From the NCBI RefSeq assembly GCF_002338065.1, contig NZ_DDHJ01000023.1, positions 85,174 to 149,173 of the forward strand: a stretch of 64,000 nucleotides of DNA, read 5' to 3'. The position numbers were made by a program, and so were the translations under genes. Shown here piece after piece: positions 41,813 to 50,993 of this stretch (within the stretch, counting starts at the first letter, position 1; every line of letters begins with the position of its first letter). This DNA is from Pseudomonas sp. UBA1879. Its GTDB lineage: Bacteria > Pseudomonadota > Gammaproteobacteria > Pseudomonadales > Pseudomonadaceae. The notes below the pieces were generated by a model, which worked only from the letters and a program-made list of their open reading frames with translations, did no database searches and was not told the origin of the DNA.

Positions 41813-44442
41813 GACTTCGCCTTAGGTTTACGCACACTGCCGCCCTTCGGCGCTGAAGCGGAGCCCGATTTCGAAGGGCCCTTGCGGTGTTTACTCGGTT
41901 TTGCGGCCTTGCCGGAAGGCGCGGAATCACTCCGCGACGACTTTCCCGACGATGCCTTGCTACCACCCTTCGCTTCTGCCAACAGCGCTTTTTTCATCTC
42001 CCGGCTTTTACGGACTTCAGCGTTTTTAGCGGCGGCATCGCTGGGGCGATAAGCTTCGACAACCGGCTCTTTGGTAGCACTACGACGGCTTGGACGGGAG
42101 GCGGTGGCCTTGTCCTGCTCTTTATCCTTCGTCTTGCTCGCAGCTGCAGGCTCAGCGACCTTGCGTTTGCGCCCCACTGGCGCGCTGGTGGTTTTCTCAG
42201 ACATTTCAAAGTCGATCTTGCGCTCATCAAGGTCGACGCGCATGACCCGCACTTCAACGGTGTCGCCCAGGCGGAAGCTACGGCCCGTGCGCTCGCCCGC
42301 CAAACGGTGATGAACCGGATCGAAGTGGTAGTAATCGCCTGGCAGCGCGGTCACGTGGACAAGGCCTTCGACATAGATGTCGGTCAGCTCGACGAACAGC
42401 CCGAAACCGGTCACCGCCGTGATGACGCCCGGGAACGACTCACCCACGCGATCTTTCATGAACTCGCACTTGAGCCAGTTCACCACGTCGCGGGTGGCTT
42501 CGTCGGCACGGCGTTCGCTCATCGAGCATTGCTCGCCCAATTGCTCCAGCGCCGCTTCGTCGTAGGGATAGATACGCGCCTTCGGAATCGAAGCCGCCCC
42601 CGCGCGCCGCACATGAGGCGTGTCTTGCTTGGAGCGGATGACGCTGCGAATGGCGCGGTGCGTCAGCAGGTCCGGGTAACGACGAATCGGCGAGGTGAAG
42701 TGCGTGTAGGCCTCATAATTCAGACCGAAGTGGCCGTTATTATCCGAGCTGTACACCGCTTGGCTCAACGAACGCAGCATGACGGTCTGGATCAGGTGGT
42801 AATCCGGACGATCCTTGATGGTTTCCAACAGCGCCTGATAATCCTTCGGCGTCGGGCCGTCCTTGCCCTTGTGCAGGGAAAGGCCCAGCTCGCCCAGGAA
42901 GGCGCGCAGCTTTTCCAGGCGCTCAGGCGGCGGGCCGTCGTGGACGCGATACAGCGCAGGGATTTCATGCTTCTTGAGGAATTCGGCAGTGGCCACGTTG
43001 GCGGCCAGCATGCATTCCTCGATCAGCTTGTGCGCATCGTTGCGGGTCGTCGGACGAATCTCGGCGATCTTGCGTTCCGAACCGAAGATGATGCGGGTTT
43101 CTTGCGTCTCGAAATCGATGGCGCCACGGGTGTGGCGGGCCGCCAGCAGCACTTTGTACAGCGCATAGAGCTGCTTTAGGTCAGGGATGACTTCTTTGTA
43201 CTCGCCACGCAATTGGCGGGCTTCGCTGGTTTTCGGGTGCTCCAGAATCGAACTGACCTTGTTGTAAGTCAGGCGCGCGTGGGAGTGGATCACCGCTTCG
43301 TAGAACACATAGTCCGTCATTTCGCCGGATTTGGAGATGGTCATCTCGCACACCATCGCCAGACGGTCCACCAGTGGGTTCAGCGAACAAAGGCCGTTGG
43401 ACAACTGCTCTGGCAGCATCGGCACGACGCGCTCCGGGAAATACACCGAGTTGCCACGCACTTGAGATTCGGCGTCGAGCGCGGAACCGATCTTCACGTA
43501 GCTGGAGACGTCCGCAATGGCGACGTACAGCTTCCAACCACCTGAAAACAGGCGCAGCTTGCCAGGTTTGGCTTCGCAATACACCGCATCATCGAAATCG
43601 CGAGCGTCTTCGCCATCAATGGTTACGAATGGCAAGTGGCGCAGATCGACGCGGTTTTCCTTGTCCTTTTCTTCGACTTCCGGCTTGAGCTTGGCAGCCT
43701 CTTTAAGCACCGCTTCAGGCCAGACATGGGGAATATCGTACGTGCGCAATGCGACGTCGATTTCCATGCCCGGCGCCATGTAGTTGCCTACGACCTCGAC
43801 CACATCGCCCTGCGGCTGGAAGCGTGGGGTCGGCCAGTGGGTGATCTTCACTTCCACGAACTGCCCAACGCGGGCGTCGGCATTGCGACCTGGGGTGATC
43901 AGCACTTCTTGCTGAATCTTCGGATTGTCGGGAACGACGAAGCCAATGCCGCTCTCCTCGAAGTAGCGGCCAACCACGGTTTCGTGGGCCCGGGAAACGA
44001 CTTCGACGATCACCCCTTCGCGACGACCGCGACGGTCCAGACCCGAAACGCGCGCCAGAGCGCGGTCGCCATCGAACACCAACCGCATCTGAGCGGGGCT
44101 CATGAACAGGTCATCAGAGCCGTCGTCAGGCACCAGGAAACCAAAGCCGTCGCGGTGACCGCTGATGCGACCGAGGATCAGGTCCAGCTTGTCGACCGGC
44201 GCATAGGTGCCGCGGCGGGTGTAGATCAATTGAGCGTCGCGCTCCATCGCCCTCAGGCGGCGGCGCAAGGCTTCGATCTGATCTTCCGTCGTCAGGCCAA
44301 ACTCTGCGACCAGCTCTTCACGGGCAGCGGGCGACCCGCGCTCGGAGAGATGCGCCAGAATCAGCTCACGGCTAGGGATGGGGTTTTCGTATTTTTCCGC
44401 TTCACGAGCGGCCTCGGGATCGAGGGACTGCCAATCGGCCAT
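41809..44442 (-). CDS. rnr: Ribonuclease R
   Basis: RNase R is a processive 3'-5' exoribonuclease that degrades structured RNA and works in rRNA quality control and trans-translation. The 877-residue protein has an N-terminal helix-turn-helix region, two cold-shock domains (about 75-240), the RNB catalytic domain (about 260-590, with DARDFDDAVYCE supplying the metal-binding aspartates), an S1 domain (about 640-725, PGVITAVTGFGLFVEL) and a long Lys/Ser-rich tail (about 740-877). It is the first gene of the rnr-rlmB pair; two tRNA-Leu genes lie divergently upstream. Confidence 0.96.
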   Translation of the reverse strand: MADWQSLDPEAAREAEKYENPIPSRELILAHLSERGSPAAREELVAEFGLTTEDQIEALRRRLRAMERDAQLIYTRRGTYAPVDKLDLILGRISGHRDGFGFLVPDDGSDDLFMSPAQMRLVFDGDRALARVSGLDRRGRREGVIVEVVSRAHETVVGRYFEESGIGFVVPDNPKIQQEVLITPGRNADARVGQFVEVKITHWPTPRFQPQGDVVEVVGNYMAPGMEIDVALRTYDIPHVWPEAVLKEAAKLKPEVEEKDKENRVDLRHLPFVTIDGEDARDFDDAVYCEAKPGKLRLFSGGWKLYVAIADVSSYVKIGSALDAESQVRGNSVYFPERVVPMLPEQLSNGLCSLNPLVDRLAMVCEMTISKSGEMTDYVFYEAVIHSHARLTYNKVSSILEHPKTSEARQLRGEYKEVIPDLKQLYALYKVLLAARHTRGAIDFETQETRIIFGSERKIAEIRPTTRNDAHKLIEECMLAANVATAEFLKKHEIPALYRVHDGPPPERLEKLRAFLGELGLSLHKGKDGPTPKDYQALLETIKDRPDYHLIQTVMLRSLSQAVYSSDNNGHFGLNYEAYTHFTSPIRRYPDLLTHRAIRSVIRSKQDTPHVRRAGAASIPKARIYPYDEAALEQLGEQCSMSERRADEATRDVVNWLKCEFMKDRVGESFPGVITAVTGFGLFVELTDIYVEGLVHVTALPGDYYHFDPVHHRLAGERTGRSFRLGDTVEVRVMRVDLDERKIDFEMSEKTTSAPVGRKRKVAEPAAASKTKDKEQDKATASRPSRRSATKEPVVEAYRPSDAAAKNAEVRKSREMKKALLAEAKGGSKASSGKSSRSDSAPSGKAAKPSKHRKGPSKSGSASAPKGGSVRKPKAKS

Positions 44443-44556
44443 TAGAATGAATTCACCTTATCTGTATGCAATTAGTTTGGCATATACCCGATTGAAACGC
44501 GAAGACAGCGTTTGTTGAGGCTTTTCGCTATTTCAAAAAAAATTCACGTCCAGGGG

Positions 44557-44585
44557 TTTACAGCCCCGATTGTCATCCGTAAGAT
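44557..44585 (+). promoter_or_regulatory. Sigma-70 promoter of the first tRNA-Leu
   Basis: TTTACA (44557-44562) and TAAGAT (44580-44585) are separated by exactly 17 bp, placing the start site near 44592, about 77 bases before the tRNA. It is the best hexamer pair in the region between rnr and the tRNA genes. Confidence 0.55.
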
Positions 44586-44668
44586 GCGCCCCACAACGAC
44601 GGCGCTGCCACGTTGCAGTTGAAATCACACGGCTTTTTAAACAATTAGCCAAGTGAAATCAACGCATT

Positions 44669-44755
44669 GCCCAGATGGTGAAATTGGTAGACACGCCAGC
44701 TTCAGGTGCTGGTGACCTTACGGTCGTGGAAGTTCGAGTCTTCTTCTGGGCACCA
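44669..44755 (+). tRNA. tRNA-Leu (CAG), first copy
   Basis: This 87-nt class II tRNA has acceptor arms GCCCAGA / TCTGGGC, the A-box-like TGGTGAAATTGGTAGACACG, an anticodon stem CCAGC-TTCAGGT-GCTGG giving anticodon CAG, a long variable arm (TGACCTTACGGTCGT), the TpsiC loop GTTCGAGTC and an encoded CCA end. It reads CUG leucine codons, the most used in this GC-rich genome. A weak hairpin CCGAGC / GCTCGG follows at 44767-44783. Confidence 0.97.
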
Positions 44756-44974
44756 ATTCAACGAAACCGAGCCCAGTGCTCGGCTTTGTGCATTCTGGGG
44801 TTTGTAAATTCCTGCTCGAGCAGCCATGAGGGTAGATCAGTTCCCCTGCCCTGTCCTTCCGGCCATCAACAAAGCGTCGAACTTTGCGCGCTCGCGTTCA
44901 AAACCTCATTCCGCGCTAAATTTTCTCAAAATTAAGTTGCACAAATACGAAAAATCTAATTAAATCAGCGCCAT

Positions 44975-45061
44975 GCCCAGGTGGTGAAATTGGTAGACAC
45001 GCCAGCTTCAGGTGCTGGTGACCTTACGGTCGTGGAAGTTCGAGTCTTCTCCTGGGCACCA
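44975..45061 (+). tRNA. tRNA-Leu (CAG), second copy
   Basis: This 87-nt copy differs from the first only in the last acceptor pair, GCCCAGG / CCTGGGC in place of A-T, a compensated change. Anticodon loop, variable arm and CCA are the same. It lies 219 bp downstream of the first copy on the same strand and is followed by a clear terminator. Confidence 0.97.
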
Positions 45062-45068
45062 AACAAAA

Positions 45069-45102
45069 CAAAACCGAGCCAAGCGCTCGGTTTTGTGCTT
45101 TT
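45069..45102 (+). terminator. Terminator after the second tRNA-Leu
   Basis: ACCGAGC (45073-45079) and GCTCGGT (45085-45091) form a 7-bp stem with a 5-nt loop followed by TTTGTGCTTTT. A degenerate copy of the same hairpin follows the first tRNA, indicating that the duplicated unit included its 3' flank. Confidence 0.85.
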
Positions 45103-45210
45103 CGGGGTTTGGTAAATCTTCCCCTCCTCGGACAAAGCCCGGCATGCCGGAAACGGCAATCTCTCGATTGCCGCCATCGCCAGGCCGGGCCGCTGCAGCT
45201 TATAACGCGG

Positions 45211-47145
45211 TTAAGCGCGGAATTGCCCCAGGCTCGCCTTCAACTGCGCGGCCAGCTTATCCAACGTCTTGCCACTGGCGGTCGTCTCGACAACGGCCTG
45301 CGCCGCCTTCTCGGCCTGGGCGTGAATCACTTCCACGCGCCCACGCACCGCCTGCGCACCTTGCGCCTGATGTTCGGCTGCACGGGTGGCCAAGCCGATT
45401 GCCGCATGGACCTGCTCGACCGAGTCTTGCACCGTTTTCTGCAAACGGGCGCTGTCGCGCAAGACTTCCAGCCCTTCCTTGGCTTTGCGCCCCGCCAGTC
45501 CGATGGTGGCTACCGCCTCTTTTGCACCGGATTGCAGCTTGGTGATGTGTTCCTGAATGTCGCCTGTCGAGCTTTGGGTTTTGCTCGCCAGCGCACGCAC
45601 TTCATCGGCTACGACCGCGAACCCGCGCCCCGTCTCACCCGCACGCGCCGCTTCAATGGCGGCGTTGAGGGCGAGCAGGTTGGTCTGCTCGGCGATGCCG
45701 TGAATCACTTCCAGCACCACTTCGATCTGCTCACTTTGCTGCGCCAGGCGCTCGATGACCTGCGCACCAGTCTCAACCTGCCCCGCCAGCGCCTCGATCA
45801 GATTGCCGACTTGTGCCGAAGTCCGCGTGTTTTCATCCGTGGCCTGACGGATGTCGACGACTTGTCGCAACGCCGCCTGCATGGCCTGACTCTCGGCCTG
45901 GGCCTCGTCGGCCATCTGCGCCAGCGCCTGAAGACTCGCAGCAACTTCATCGCGCTGCAACTCGGCCGCCGCGTCGGCACCCGCGTTGCGTTTGCTCATA
46001 GCACCGATTTCAACGCCGGTCTGTCGCGCCACATCGCCCGCCTCACGGACGATGGGTTGCAGCTTGTCGACGAAACGATTGACCGCCGCCGCCATATCAC
46101 CAATTTCATCATTGCTGTTGAGCTTGACCCGCTTAGTCAAGTCGCCCTCGCCCGCTGCCAGGTCATCCAATGCGCGATTGAGCAGTTGCAGGCGGAGTAC
46201 GACGCGACGTCCCAGCACCACTGCCAAGGCCAGCAAAACCCCTAATCCGACCAAGACCAGGCCTACACCGATCCTCCAGCGCAGGGTTTCGGCCGCTGCC
46301 TGAACCGTAGAGCTGGTATTGGTCACCATCGCTGACGCTGCGCCTTGAGCGGCCTGCAAACGGGAACGCAACGCTGCGGAACTCTCTGCCGCCGCCCCGC
46401 CGAGGCTATCGGAAACCAGCTGCTCACCATTTCCGATGAGGGCCGCGAAACGCTTGTCGAGCGCTGCCAGGTTGGCCTCGACGGCTGCAGTTGACACCCC
46501 CATTCTCACCCTGCCGATTTCCACGCCATTCGGACTGATAACAGCCTCGACGTAGTACACCGACGGATCTTTTTGTGCAGCGTTCAGCACCTTATCCATC
46601 GCCCGCTCGCCTTCGCCCTTGGCGAGCAACGACTTGATCGACTCATTCTCACGGTTGAGGTAACGCGTCAGATGTTCGCCCTGCGCATCGTCATAGACGA
46701 CAAACAGAACGTTCGGATTGCGCTGAGCACGGCGTGCGAATTCGGAAAGGGTCGGCGTGTCGCCATCCCACATGGCGCGCGGGGCAACAGCTGCGAGAAG
46801 CTCCGCCATGTCGGTAGCCGAATCTCTAAGATCAGCTTCCAGCGTTGCGCGCAGCTGCTTCTGCTCATCCTTCAGACGGGTCGAAAGCCCAGCACTCAAA
46901 CGCTGACGGGTATTCTGCGAAAGGCTGTCAAGATTCGATGTCACGTCACGGCTCGCCTGCTCCAGCTCGCCAGACAAGTGTTGCGAATCTACACCGAGTC
47001 GTGTCGCCAGGTCGGCCTCGAGCGCGGTCACCGTGCTTCGGGTCAGGGCGACCGCCACCAGCACTTGCACCAATAAGGCGATACCGAGAGCGATGAATAC
47101 GGGCCGCAACAAGCGGCTACGGAGAAGCGAAAGGACGGCTGACAC
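45211..47145 (-). CDS. Methyl-accepting chemotaxis protein
   Basis: This 644-residue chemoreceptor has a transmembrane helix near residues 8-30 (PVFIALGIALLVQVLVAVAL), a periplasmic ligand domain (about 31-295, all-helical or Cache-like in appearance), a second helix near 300-320 (GVGLVLVGLGVLLALAVVLG), a HAMP domain and a cytoplasmic signalling domain with the hairpin tip IEAARAGETGRGFAVVADEV. I take the GTG at 47145 as start because GGGGGAA lies eight bases upstream; an ATG at 47172 would add nine residues and lacks a good site. The ligand is not predictable. The lack of a CheR-docking pentapeptide (it ends SLGQFRA) is typical for Pseudomonas receptors. Confidence 0.93.
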   Translation of the reverse strand: MSAVLSLLRSRLLRPVFIALGIALLVQVLVAVALTRSTVTALEADLATRLGVDSQHLSGELEQASRDVTSNLDSLSQNTRQRLSAGLSTRLKDEQKQLRATLEADLRDSATDMAELLAAVAPRAMWDGDTPTLSEFARRAQRNPNVLFVVYDDAQGEHLTRYLNRENESIKSLLAKGEGERAMDKVLNAAQKDPSVYYVEAVISPNGVEIGRVRMGVSTAAVEANLAALDKRFAALIGNGEQLVSDSLGGAAAESSAALRSRLQAAQGAASAMVTNTSSTVQAAAETLRWRIGVGLVLVGLGVLLALAVVLGRRVVLRLQLLNRALDDLAAGEGDLTKRVKLNSNDEIGDMAAAVNRFVDKLQPIVREAGDVARQTGVEIGAMSKRNAGADAAAELQRDEVAASLQALAQMADEAQAESQAMQAALRQVVDIRQATDENTRTSAQVGNLIEALAGQVETGAQVIERLAQQSEQIEVVLEVIHGIAEQTNLLALNAAIEAARAGETGRGFAVVADEVRALASKTQSSTGDIQEHITKLQSGAKEAVATIGLAGRKAKEGLEVLRDSARLQKTVQDSVEQVHAAIGLATRAAEHQAQGAQAVRGRVEVIHAQAEKAAQAVVETTASGKTLDKLAAQLKASLGQFRA

Positions 47146-47246
47146 TGGAAATTCCCCCACCACAAACGCCATTAAAATGATGGCATTTCTTTTGATGATA
47201 TTTCCAGCAAGGGTCGTGCCGTTCTTACTCCCTTTATCAGTCGGGC

Positions 47247-47274
47247 AAAAGAAAGGGCCGCCCAAGCGACCCTT
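47247..47274 (-). terminator. Terminator of purA
   Basis: AAGGGTCGC and GCGGCCCTT on the minus strand form a 9-bp stem (one G-U pair) with a UUGG loop, followed by TCTTTT. It lies about 23 bases after the purA stop and before the chemoreceptor gene. Confidence 0.8.
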
Positions 47275-47296
47275 CTTCTTTTATTTCAATGCCTTA

Positions 47297-48589
47297 TCAG
47301 CCAAACGGATGACGCAATACGATGGTTTCGTTGCGATCCGGACCTGTCGAAATAATGTCAATCGGCGCGCCGACCAGCTCTTCGAGGCGCTTGATGTACG
47401 CACGCGCATTGGCTGGCAATTCTTCCAGGGTTTTAGCACCCAGCGTCGACTCCGACCAACCCGGGACTTGCTCGTAAACCGGCTCCAGGCCGATATAGCT
47501 ATCGGCGTCGGTCGGCGCTTCAATCACGGCACCGTTTTCGTTCTTGTAACCCACACAGATGTTGATGGTTTCAAGACCGTCCAGCACGTCCAGCTTGGTC
47601 AGGCAGATGCCCGAAATGCTGTTGACGTCGATGGCACGACGCAGGATAACGGCGTCGAACCAGCCGCAACGACGGGCACGGCCAGTGGTGGCGCCGAACT
47701 CATGACCCCGCTTGGCCAGAAAGGCGCCCACGTCGTCGAACAGTTCGGTCGGGAACGGACCTGAGCCAACACGGGTGGTGTAAGCCTTGGTGATGCCCAG
47801 AATGTAGTCGATGAACATCGGCCCAACACCCGAACCGGTGGCAATGCCGCCGGCAGTGGTATTGGAGCTGGTCACGTACGGGTAGGTGCCATGATCGATG
47901 TCCAGTAGCGATCCTTGGGCGCCTTCGAACATGATGTCTTTGCCAGCGCGACGCATTTCATGCAGGGCAGCGGTGACATCGAGCATCATTGGCTTGAGCT
48001 GCTCGGCGTATTCCATGCACTCGTCGAGCGTCTTCTGGAAGTCGATCGCGGGCTCTTTGTAGTAATTGACCAGCACGAAGTTGTGGTAATCCAGCAACTC
48101 GCCCAGCTTGGCGGCGAAACGCTCGCGGTGGAACAGGTCACCGATGCGCAGGCCGCGACGCGCGACCTTGTCTTCGTAGGCAGGGCCGATGCCACGGCCG
48201 GTCGTACCGATCTTGAGCTCGCCGCGGGCCTTTTCACGGGCCTGGTCCAGCGCCACATGGTAGGACAGGATCAGCGGGCAGGACGGGCTGATGCGCAGAC
48301 GCTCGCGCACTGGAATGCCCTTCTCTTCCAGCTTGGTGATTTCACGCATGAGCGCATCAGGAGCCACGACCACCCCATTACCGATCAGGCACTGCACGCC
48401 TTCGCGCAGCACACCGGACGGAATCAGGTGCAAAACGGTTTTCTCGCCATCGATCACCAGGGTGTGACCGGCGTTGTGGCCGCCTTGATAGCGCACTACC
48501 GCGGTAGCATGTTCGGTCAGCAGATCTACGATCTTGCCTTTGCCCTCATCACCCCATTGGGTGCCCAGGACTACGACATTCTTACCCAT
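47297..48589 (-). CDS. purA: Adenylosuccinate synthetase
   Basis: PurA joins IMP and aspartate with GTP to make adenylosuccinate, the first AMP-specific step of purine synthesis. The 430-residue protein starts MGKNVVVLGTQWGDEGKGKI with the GTP loop GDEGKGK, and has the IMP-binding TTGRGIGPAYEDKVAR, the FEGAQGSLLDIDHGTYPYVT segment and the C-terminal ISTGPDRNETI. The start at 48589 is preferred to an upstream GTG or ATG because homology begins there. It follows hisZ in the same direction with a 54-bp gap. Confidence 0.97.
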   Translation of the reverse strand: MGKNVVVLGTQWGDEGKGKIVDLLTEHATAVVRYQGGHNAGHTLVIDGEKTVLHLIPSGVLREGVQCLIGNGVVVAPDALMREITKLEEKGIPVRERLRISPSCPLILSYHVALDQAREKARGELKIGTTGRGIGPAYEDKVARRGLRIGDLFHRERFAAKLGELLDYHNFVLVNYYKEPAIDFQKTLDECMEYAEQLKPMMLDVTAALHEMRRAGKDIMFEGAQGSLLDIDHGTYPYVTSSNTTAGGIATGSGVGPMFIDYILGITKAYTTRVGSGPFPTELFDDVGAFLAKRGHEFGATTGRARRCGWFDAVILRRAIDVNSISGICLTKLDVLDGLETINICVGYKNENGAVIEAPTDADSYIGLEPVYEQVPGWSESTLGAKTLEELPANARAYIKRLEELVGAPIDIISTGPDRNETIVLRHPFG

Positions 48590-48643
48590 AACACTTGTCC
48601 TCATTCACGCAAACTGGGTGCCGGCTGCCGCCGACTGGAAAAC

Positions 48644-49831
48644 TCAAGAGGCCAGCGGCATAACCTGCCAACGCTCGCCGTGCTGAATCAAATGCCGATC
48701 GCAGTCGGCTTCTTTCGCTGCCGAGACCGACTGGCCCGGCAACGCCTGAACCACGCGCTCACCATCGGCACGCAACTGGCAGACAGCCTGCCAGAGCGCC
48801 CAATCGGTACTGTCAGGCATCCAGATACCGCCAGACGGTAGCTCGATCTGCGCCTGCCCCAGCGTAACCAGGGTTTTCAAATCGGTGGAAAAACCTGTTG
48901 CTGGACGCGCGCGCCCAAAATCCGCACCGATATCATCGTAACGACCACCTTGAGCGATCGACTGACCGACACCGGGCACGAACACCGCGAACACTACGCC
49001 CGTATGGTAGTGATAGCCGCGAAGCTCGCCGAGGTCGAAATACAACGGCAAATCCGGGAAACGAGCCGACAGACGCTCTGCAATTTCAATCAGATCATCC
49101 AGGGCGTCGATGACCGGAGCAGGCGCCCTGGCCAGACGTTCGCGCGCAGCGGCCAGCACGTCGCGGCCTCCGCACAGATCCACCAACGCTCGCAGCATGG
49201 CGGCCAGATCCGCTGGCAGGTTCTCGGTCAGCGTAATAACCTCATCGATGGCCTTGCGTTGTAGCGCATCAAACAGCTGCTGCTCGACCTCACCCGACAA
49301 GCCTGCGGCACGGGCGAGCCCACGATAGATGCCGACATGGCCCAGATCCATATGCACGTCAGGCACATCGGCGAGTTTAAGCATAGCCAGCATCAGGCTG
49401 ATCACTTCGACGTCGCTGCTCGGGCTGGCGTCGCCGTACAATTCGGCGCCCAGTTGGATCGGGCTGCGCGAGGACGATAGAGCGCGAGGCTGAGCATGCA
49501 GCACGCTGCCGGCGTAGCACAGACGGCTCGGGCCTTCGCGGCGCAGGGTATGCGCGTCGATACGAGCGACCTGAGGCGTGATGTCCGCCCGGAAACCCAT
49601 TTGCCGACCCGATTGTGGGTCGACCACCTTGAAGGTGCGCAGGTCCAGATCCTGGCCCGCTCCCGTGAGCAGGGACTCAAGATATTCGATGTGCGGGGTG
49701 ACGACGAACTCATAGCCCCAGCTCTGAAACAGATCCAACACCTGACGACGCGCAACTTCTATGCGCGCAGCTTCCGGCGGCAGTACTTCTTCGATGCCAT
49801 CCGGCAGCAGCCAGCGGTCAACCGTTGCCAT
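48644..49831 (-). CDS. hisZ: ATP phosphoribosyltransferase regulatory subunit HisZ
   Basis: HisZ is a catalytically dead histidyl-tRNA synthetase-like protein that forms an octamer with short-form HisG and allows its histidine feedback control at the first step of histidine synthesis. The 395-residue protein starts MATVDRWLLPDGIEEVLPPE and keeps class II synthetase motif 2-like segments (GRQMGFRADITPQVARID) but has no anticodon-binding domain. It lies between hflC and purA, as in other pseudomonads; hisG itself is not in the window. Confidence 0.94.
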   Translation of the reverse strand: MATVDRWLLPDGIEEVLPPEAARIEVARRQVLDLFQSWGYEFVVTPHIEYLESLLTGAGQDLDLRTFKVVDPQSGRQMGFRADITPQVARIDAHTLRREGPSRLCYAGSVLHAQPRALSSSRSPIQLGAELYGDASPSSDVEVISLMLAMLKLADVPDVHMDLGHVGIYRGLARAAGLSGEVEQQLFDALQRKAIDEVITLTENLPADLAAMLRALVDLCGGRDVLAAARERLARAPAPVIDALDDLIEIAERLSARFPDLPLYFDLGELRGYHYHTGVVFAVFVPGVGQSIAQGGRYDDIGADFGRARPATGFSTDLKTLVTLGQAQIELPSGGIWMPDSTDWALWQAVCQLRADGERVVQALPGQSVSAAKEADCDRHLIQHGERWQVMPLAS

Positions 49832-50123
49832 TACGCCTTTCCCCTATGATCCGGGCGGCCAACCCTTGGGCAAGCCTTGAGTGAAGCAGACAGCGCCTGC
49901 GACCCTGTCCGAGGATGCAGCATCCCCGGACAAATCGAGCCGCCACTTGAGCGGCACTGTCCTCGAAAAAACTGCCGCGCACGAAATACGCCACGGCCAA
50001 TCAATCGTGTAGACGCAAAAAAGCCGGGAATTTCCCGGCTGCCGCATCATACACACGTTTTACCGTGCGATCACCCCGCCAAGCCGTTTTGCCGCCCGGC
50101 GGAGTGATCGATCAGGGTTTGGA
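49832..50123. other. 292-bp gap between hisZ and hflC
   Basis: I find no gene here on either strand. In P. aeruginosa and enterobacteria a small DUF2065 (YjeT) membrane protein gene sits after hflC; no frame in this gap encodes such a protein. The gap holds the hflC terminator and a 12-bp inverted repeat, GATCACTCCGCC / GGCGGGGTGATC on the minus strand (50069-50109). Confidence 0.6.
50016..50040 (-). terminator. Terminator after hflC
   Basis: AGCCGGGAA (50022-50030) and TTCCCGGCT (50032-50040) form the stem, and the minus strand continues with TTTTTTGCG. It should end the hfq-hflX-hflK-hflC transcript, so hisZ and purA need their own promoter. Confidence 0.85.
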
Positions 50124-50993
50124 TTACGGTTTTGCTTTCTCCAGATAGCGAAAGAATTCGCTGCCCGGATCAAGGACCATCACGTCACTTTTGTTGGCGA
50201 AGCTTTCGCGGTAAGCACGCAGGCTGCGGTAGAACGCATAGAACTCCTGATCCTGACCGTACGCCTTGGAGTAAATGGCAGCGGCTTGAGCATCGCCATC
50301 ACCGCGGGCCTCTTCAGACTCACGATAGGCTTCGGCCAGCAGCACGCGGCGTTGACGATCGGCGTCGGCACGAATGCCTTCTGCCAACTCGTTACCCTTG
50401 GCGCGGTGCTCACGAGCCTCACGCTCACGCTCGGTGCTCATGCGCTCGAACACGCTGCGGTTCACTTCCTTCGGCAGATCAATGGCTTTGACGCGAACGT
50501 CGATCACTTCGATGCCCAGCTCTTTTTCAGCCATCTTGTTCAGTGAGGCCGTGATATCCGCCATCAATGCATCACGCTCGCCCGACACGGCTTCGTGCAG
50601 GGTGCGCTTACCGAACTGGTCACGCAGGCCCGACTCCAGACGACGAGACAAGCGCTCATCGGCGATCTGCTTAAGGCCCGATGTTGCGGTGTAGAAACGC
50701 TCAGCGTCCTTCACGCGCCATTTGGCATAGGCATCGACCATGACTGCTTTCTTTTCCAGCGTCAGGAAACGCTGAGTCGGTGCATCCAGCGTCAACAGAC
50801 GGCCATCGAACTTGCGCACCTGGTTCACGTAAGGAACCTTCACATGCAGACCCGGCGGAACATCGGCCTGAACCACACGACCGAATTGCAGGAGCACCGC
50901 ACGCTCAGTCTGAGCGACGATGTAAAAGCTGTTCCAGGCCACGACGGCCAGTACGACACAGACAATCAAAGCGACCAGAGATTTATTGCTCAT
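50124..50993 (-). CDS. hflC: Membrane protease modulator HflC
   Basis: HflC and HflK form a large membrane-anchored cage around the AAA protease FtsH and modulate its activity. This 289-residue protein has a single N-terminal transmembrane anchor (SLVALIVCVVLAVVAWNSFY) and an SPFH/band 7 domain (about 20-220, with TERAVLLQFGRVVQADVPPG), then a coiled-coil tail. Its start overlaps the hflK stop by one base. Orientation is type II, with most of the protein in the periplasm. Confidence 0.96.
   Translation of the reverse strand: MSNKSLVALIVCVVLAVVAWNSFYIVAQTERAVLLQFGRVVQADVPPGLHVKVPYVNQVRKFDGRLLTLDAPTQRFLTLEKKAVMVDAYAKWRVKDAERFYTATSGLKQIADERLSRRLESGLRDQFGKRTLHEAVSGERDALMADITASLNKMAEKELGIEVIDVRVKAIDLPKEVNRSVFERMSTEREREAREHRAKGNELAEGIRADADRQRRVLLAEAYRESEEARGDGDAQAAAIYSKAYGQDQEFYAFYRSLRAYRESFANKSDVMVLDPGSEFFRYLEKAKP

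Noticed and set aside
41887..43179. Long plus-strand frame opposite rnr
   Set aside because: It is antisense to the conserved RNase R gene; composition follows from GC-rich third positions and no family motif is present.
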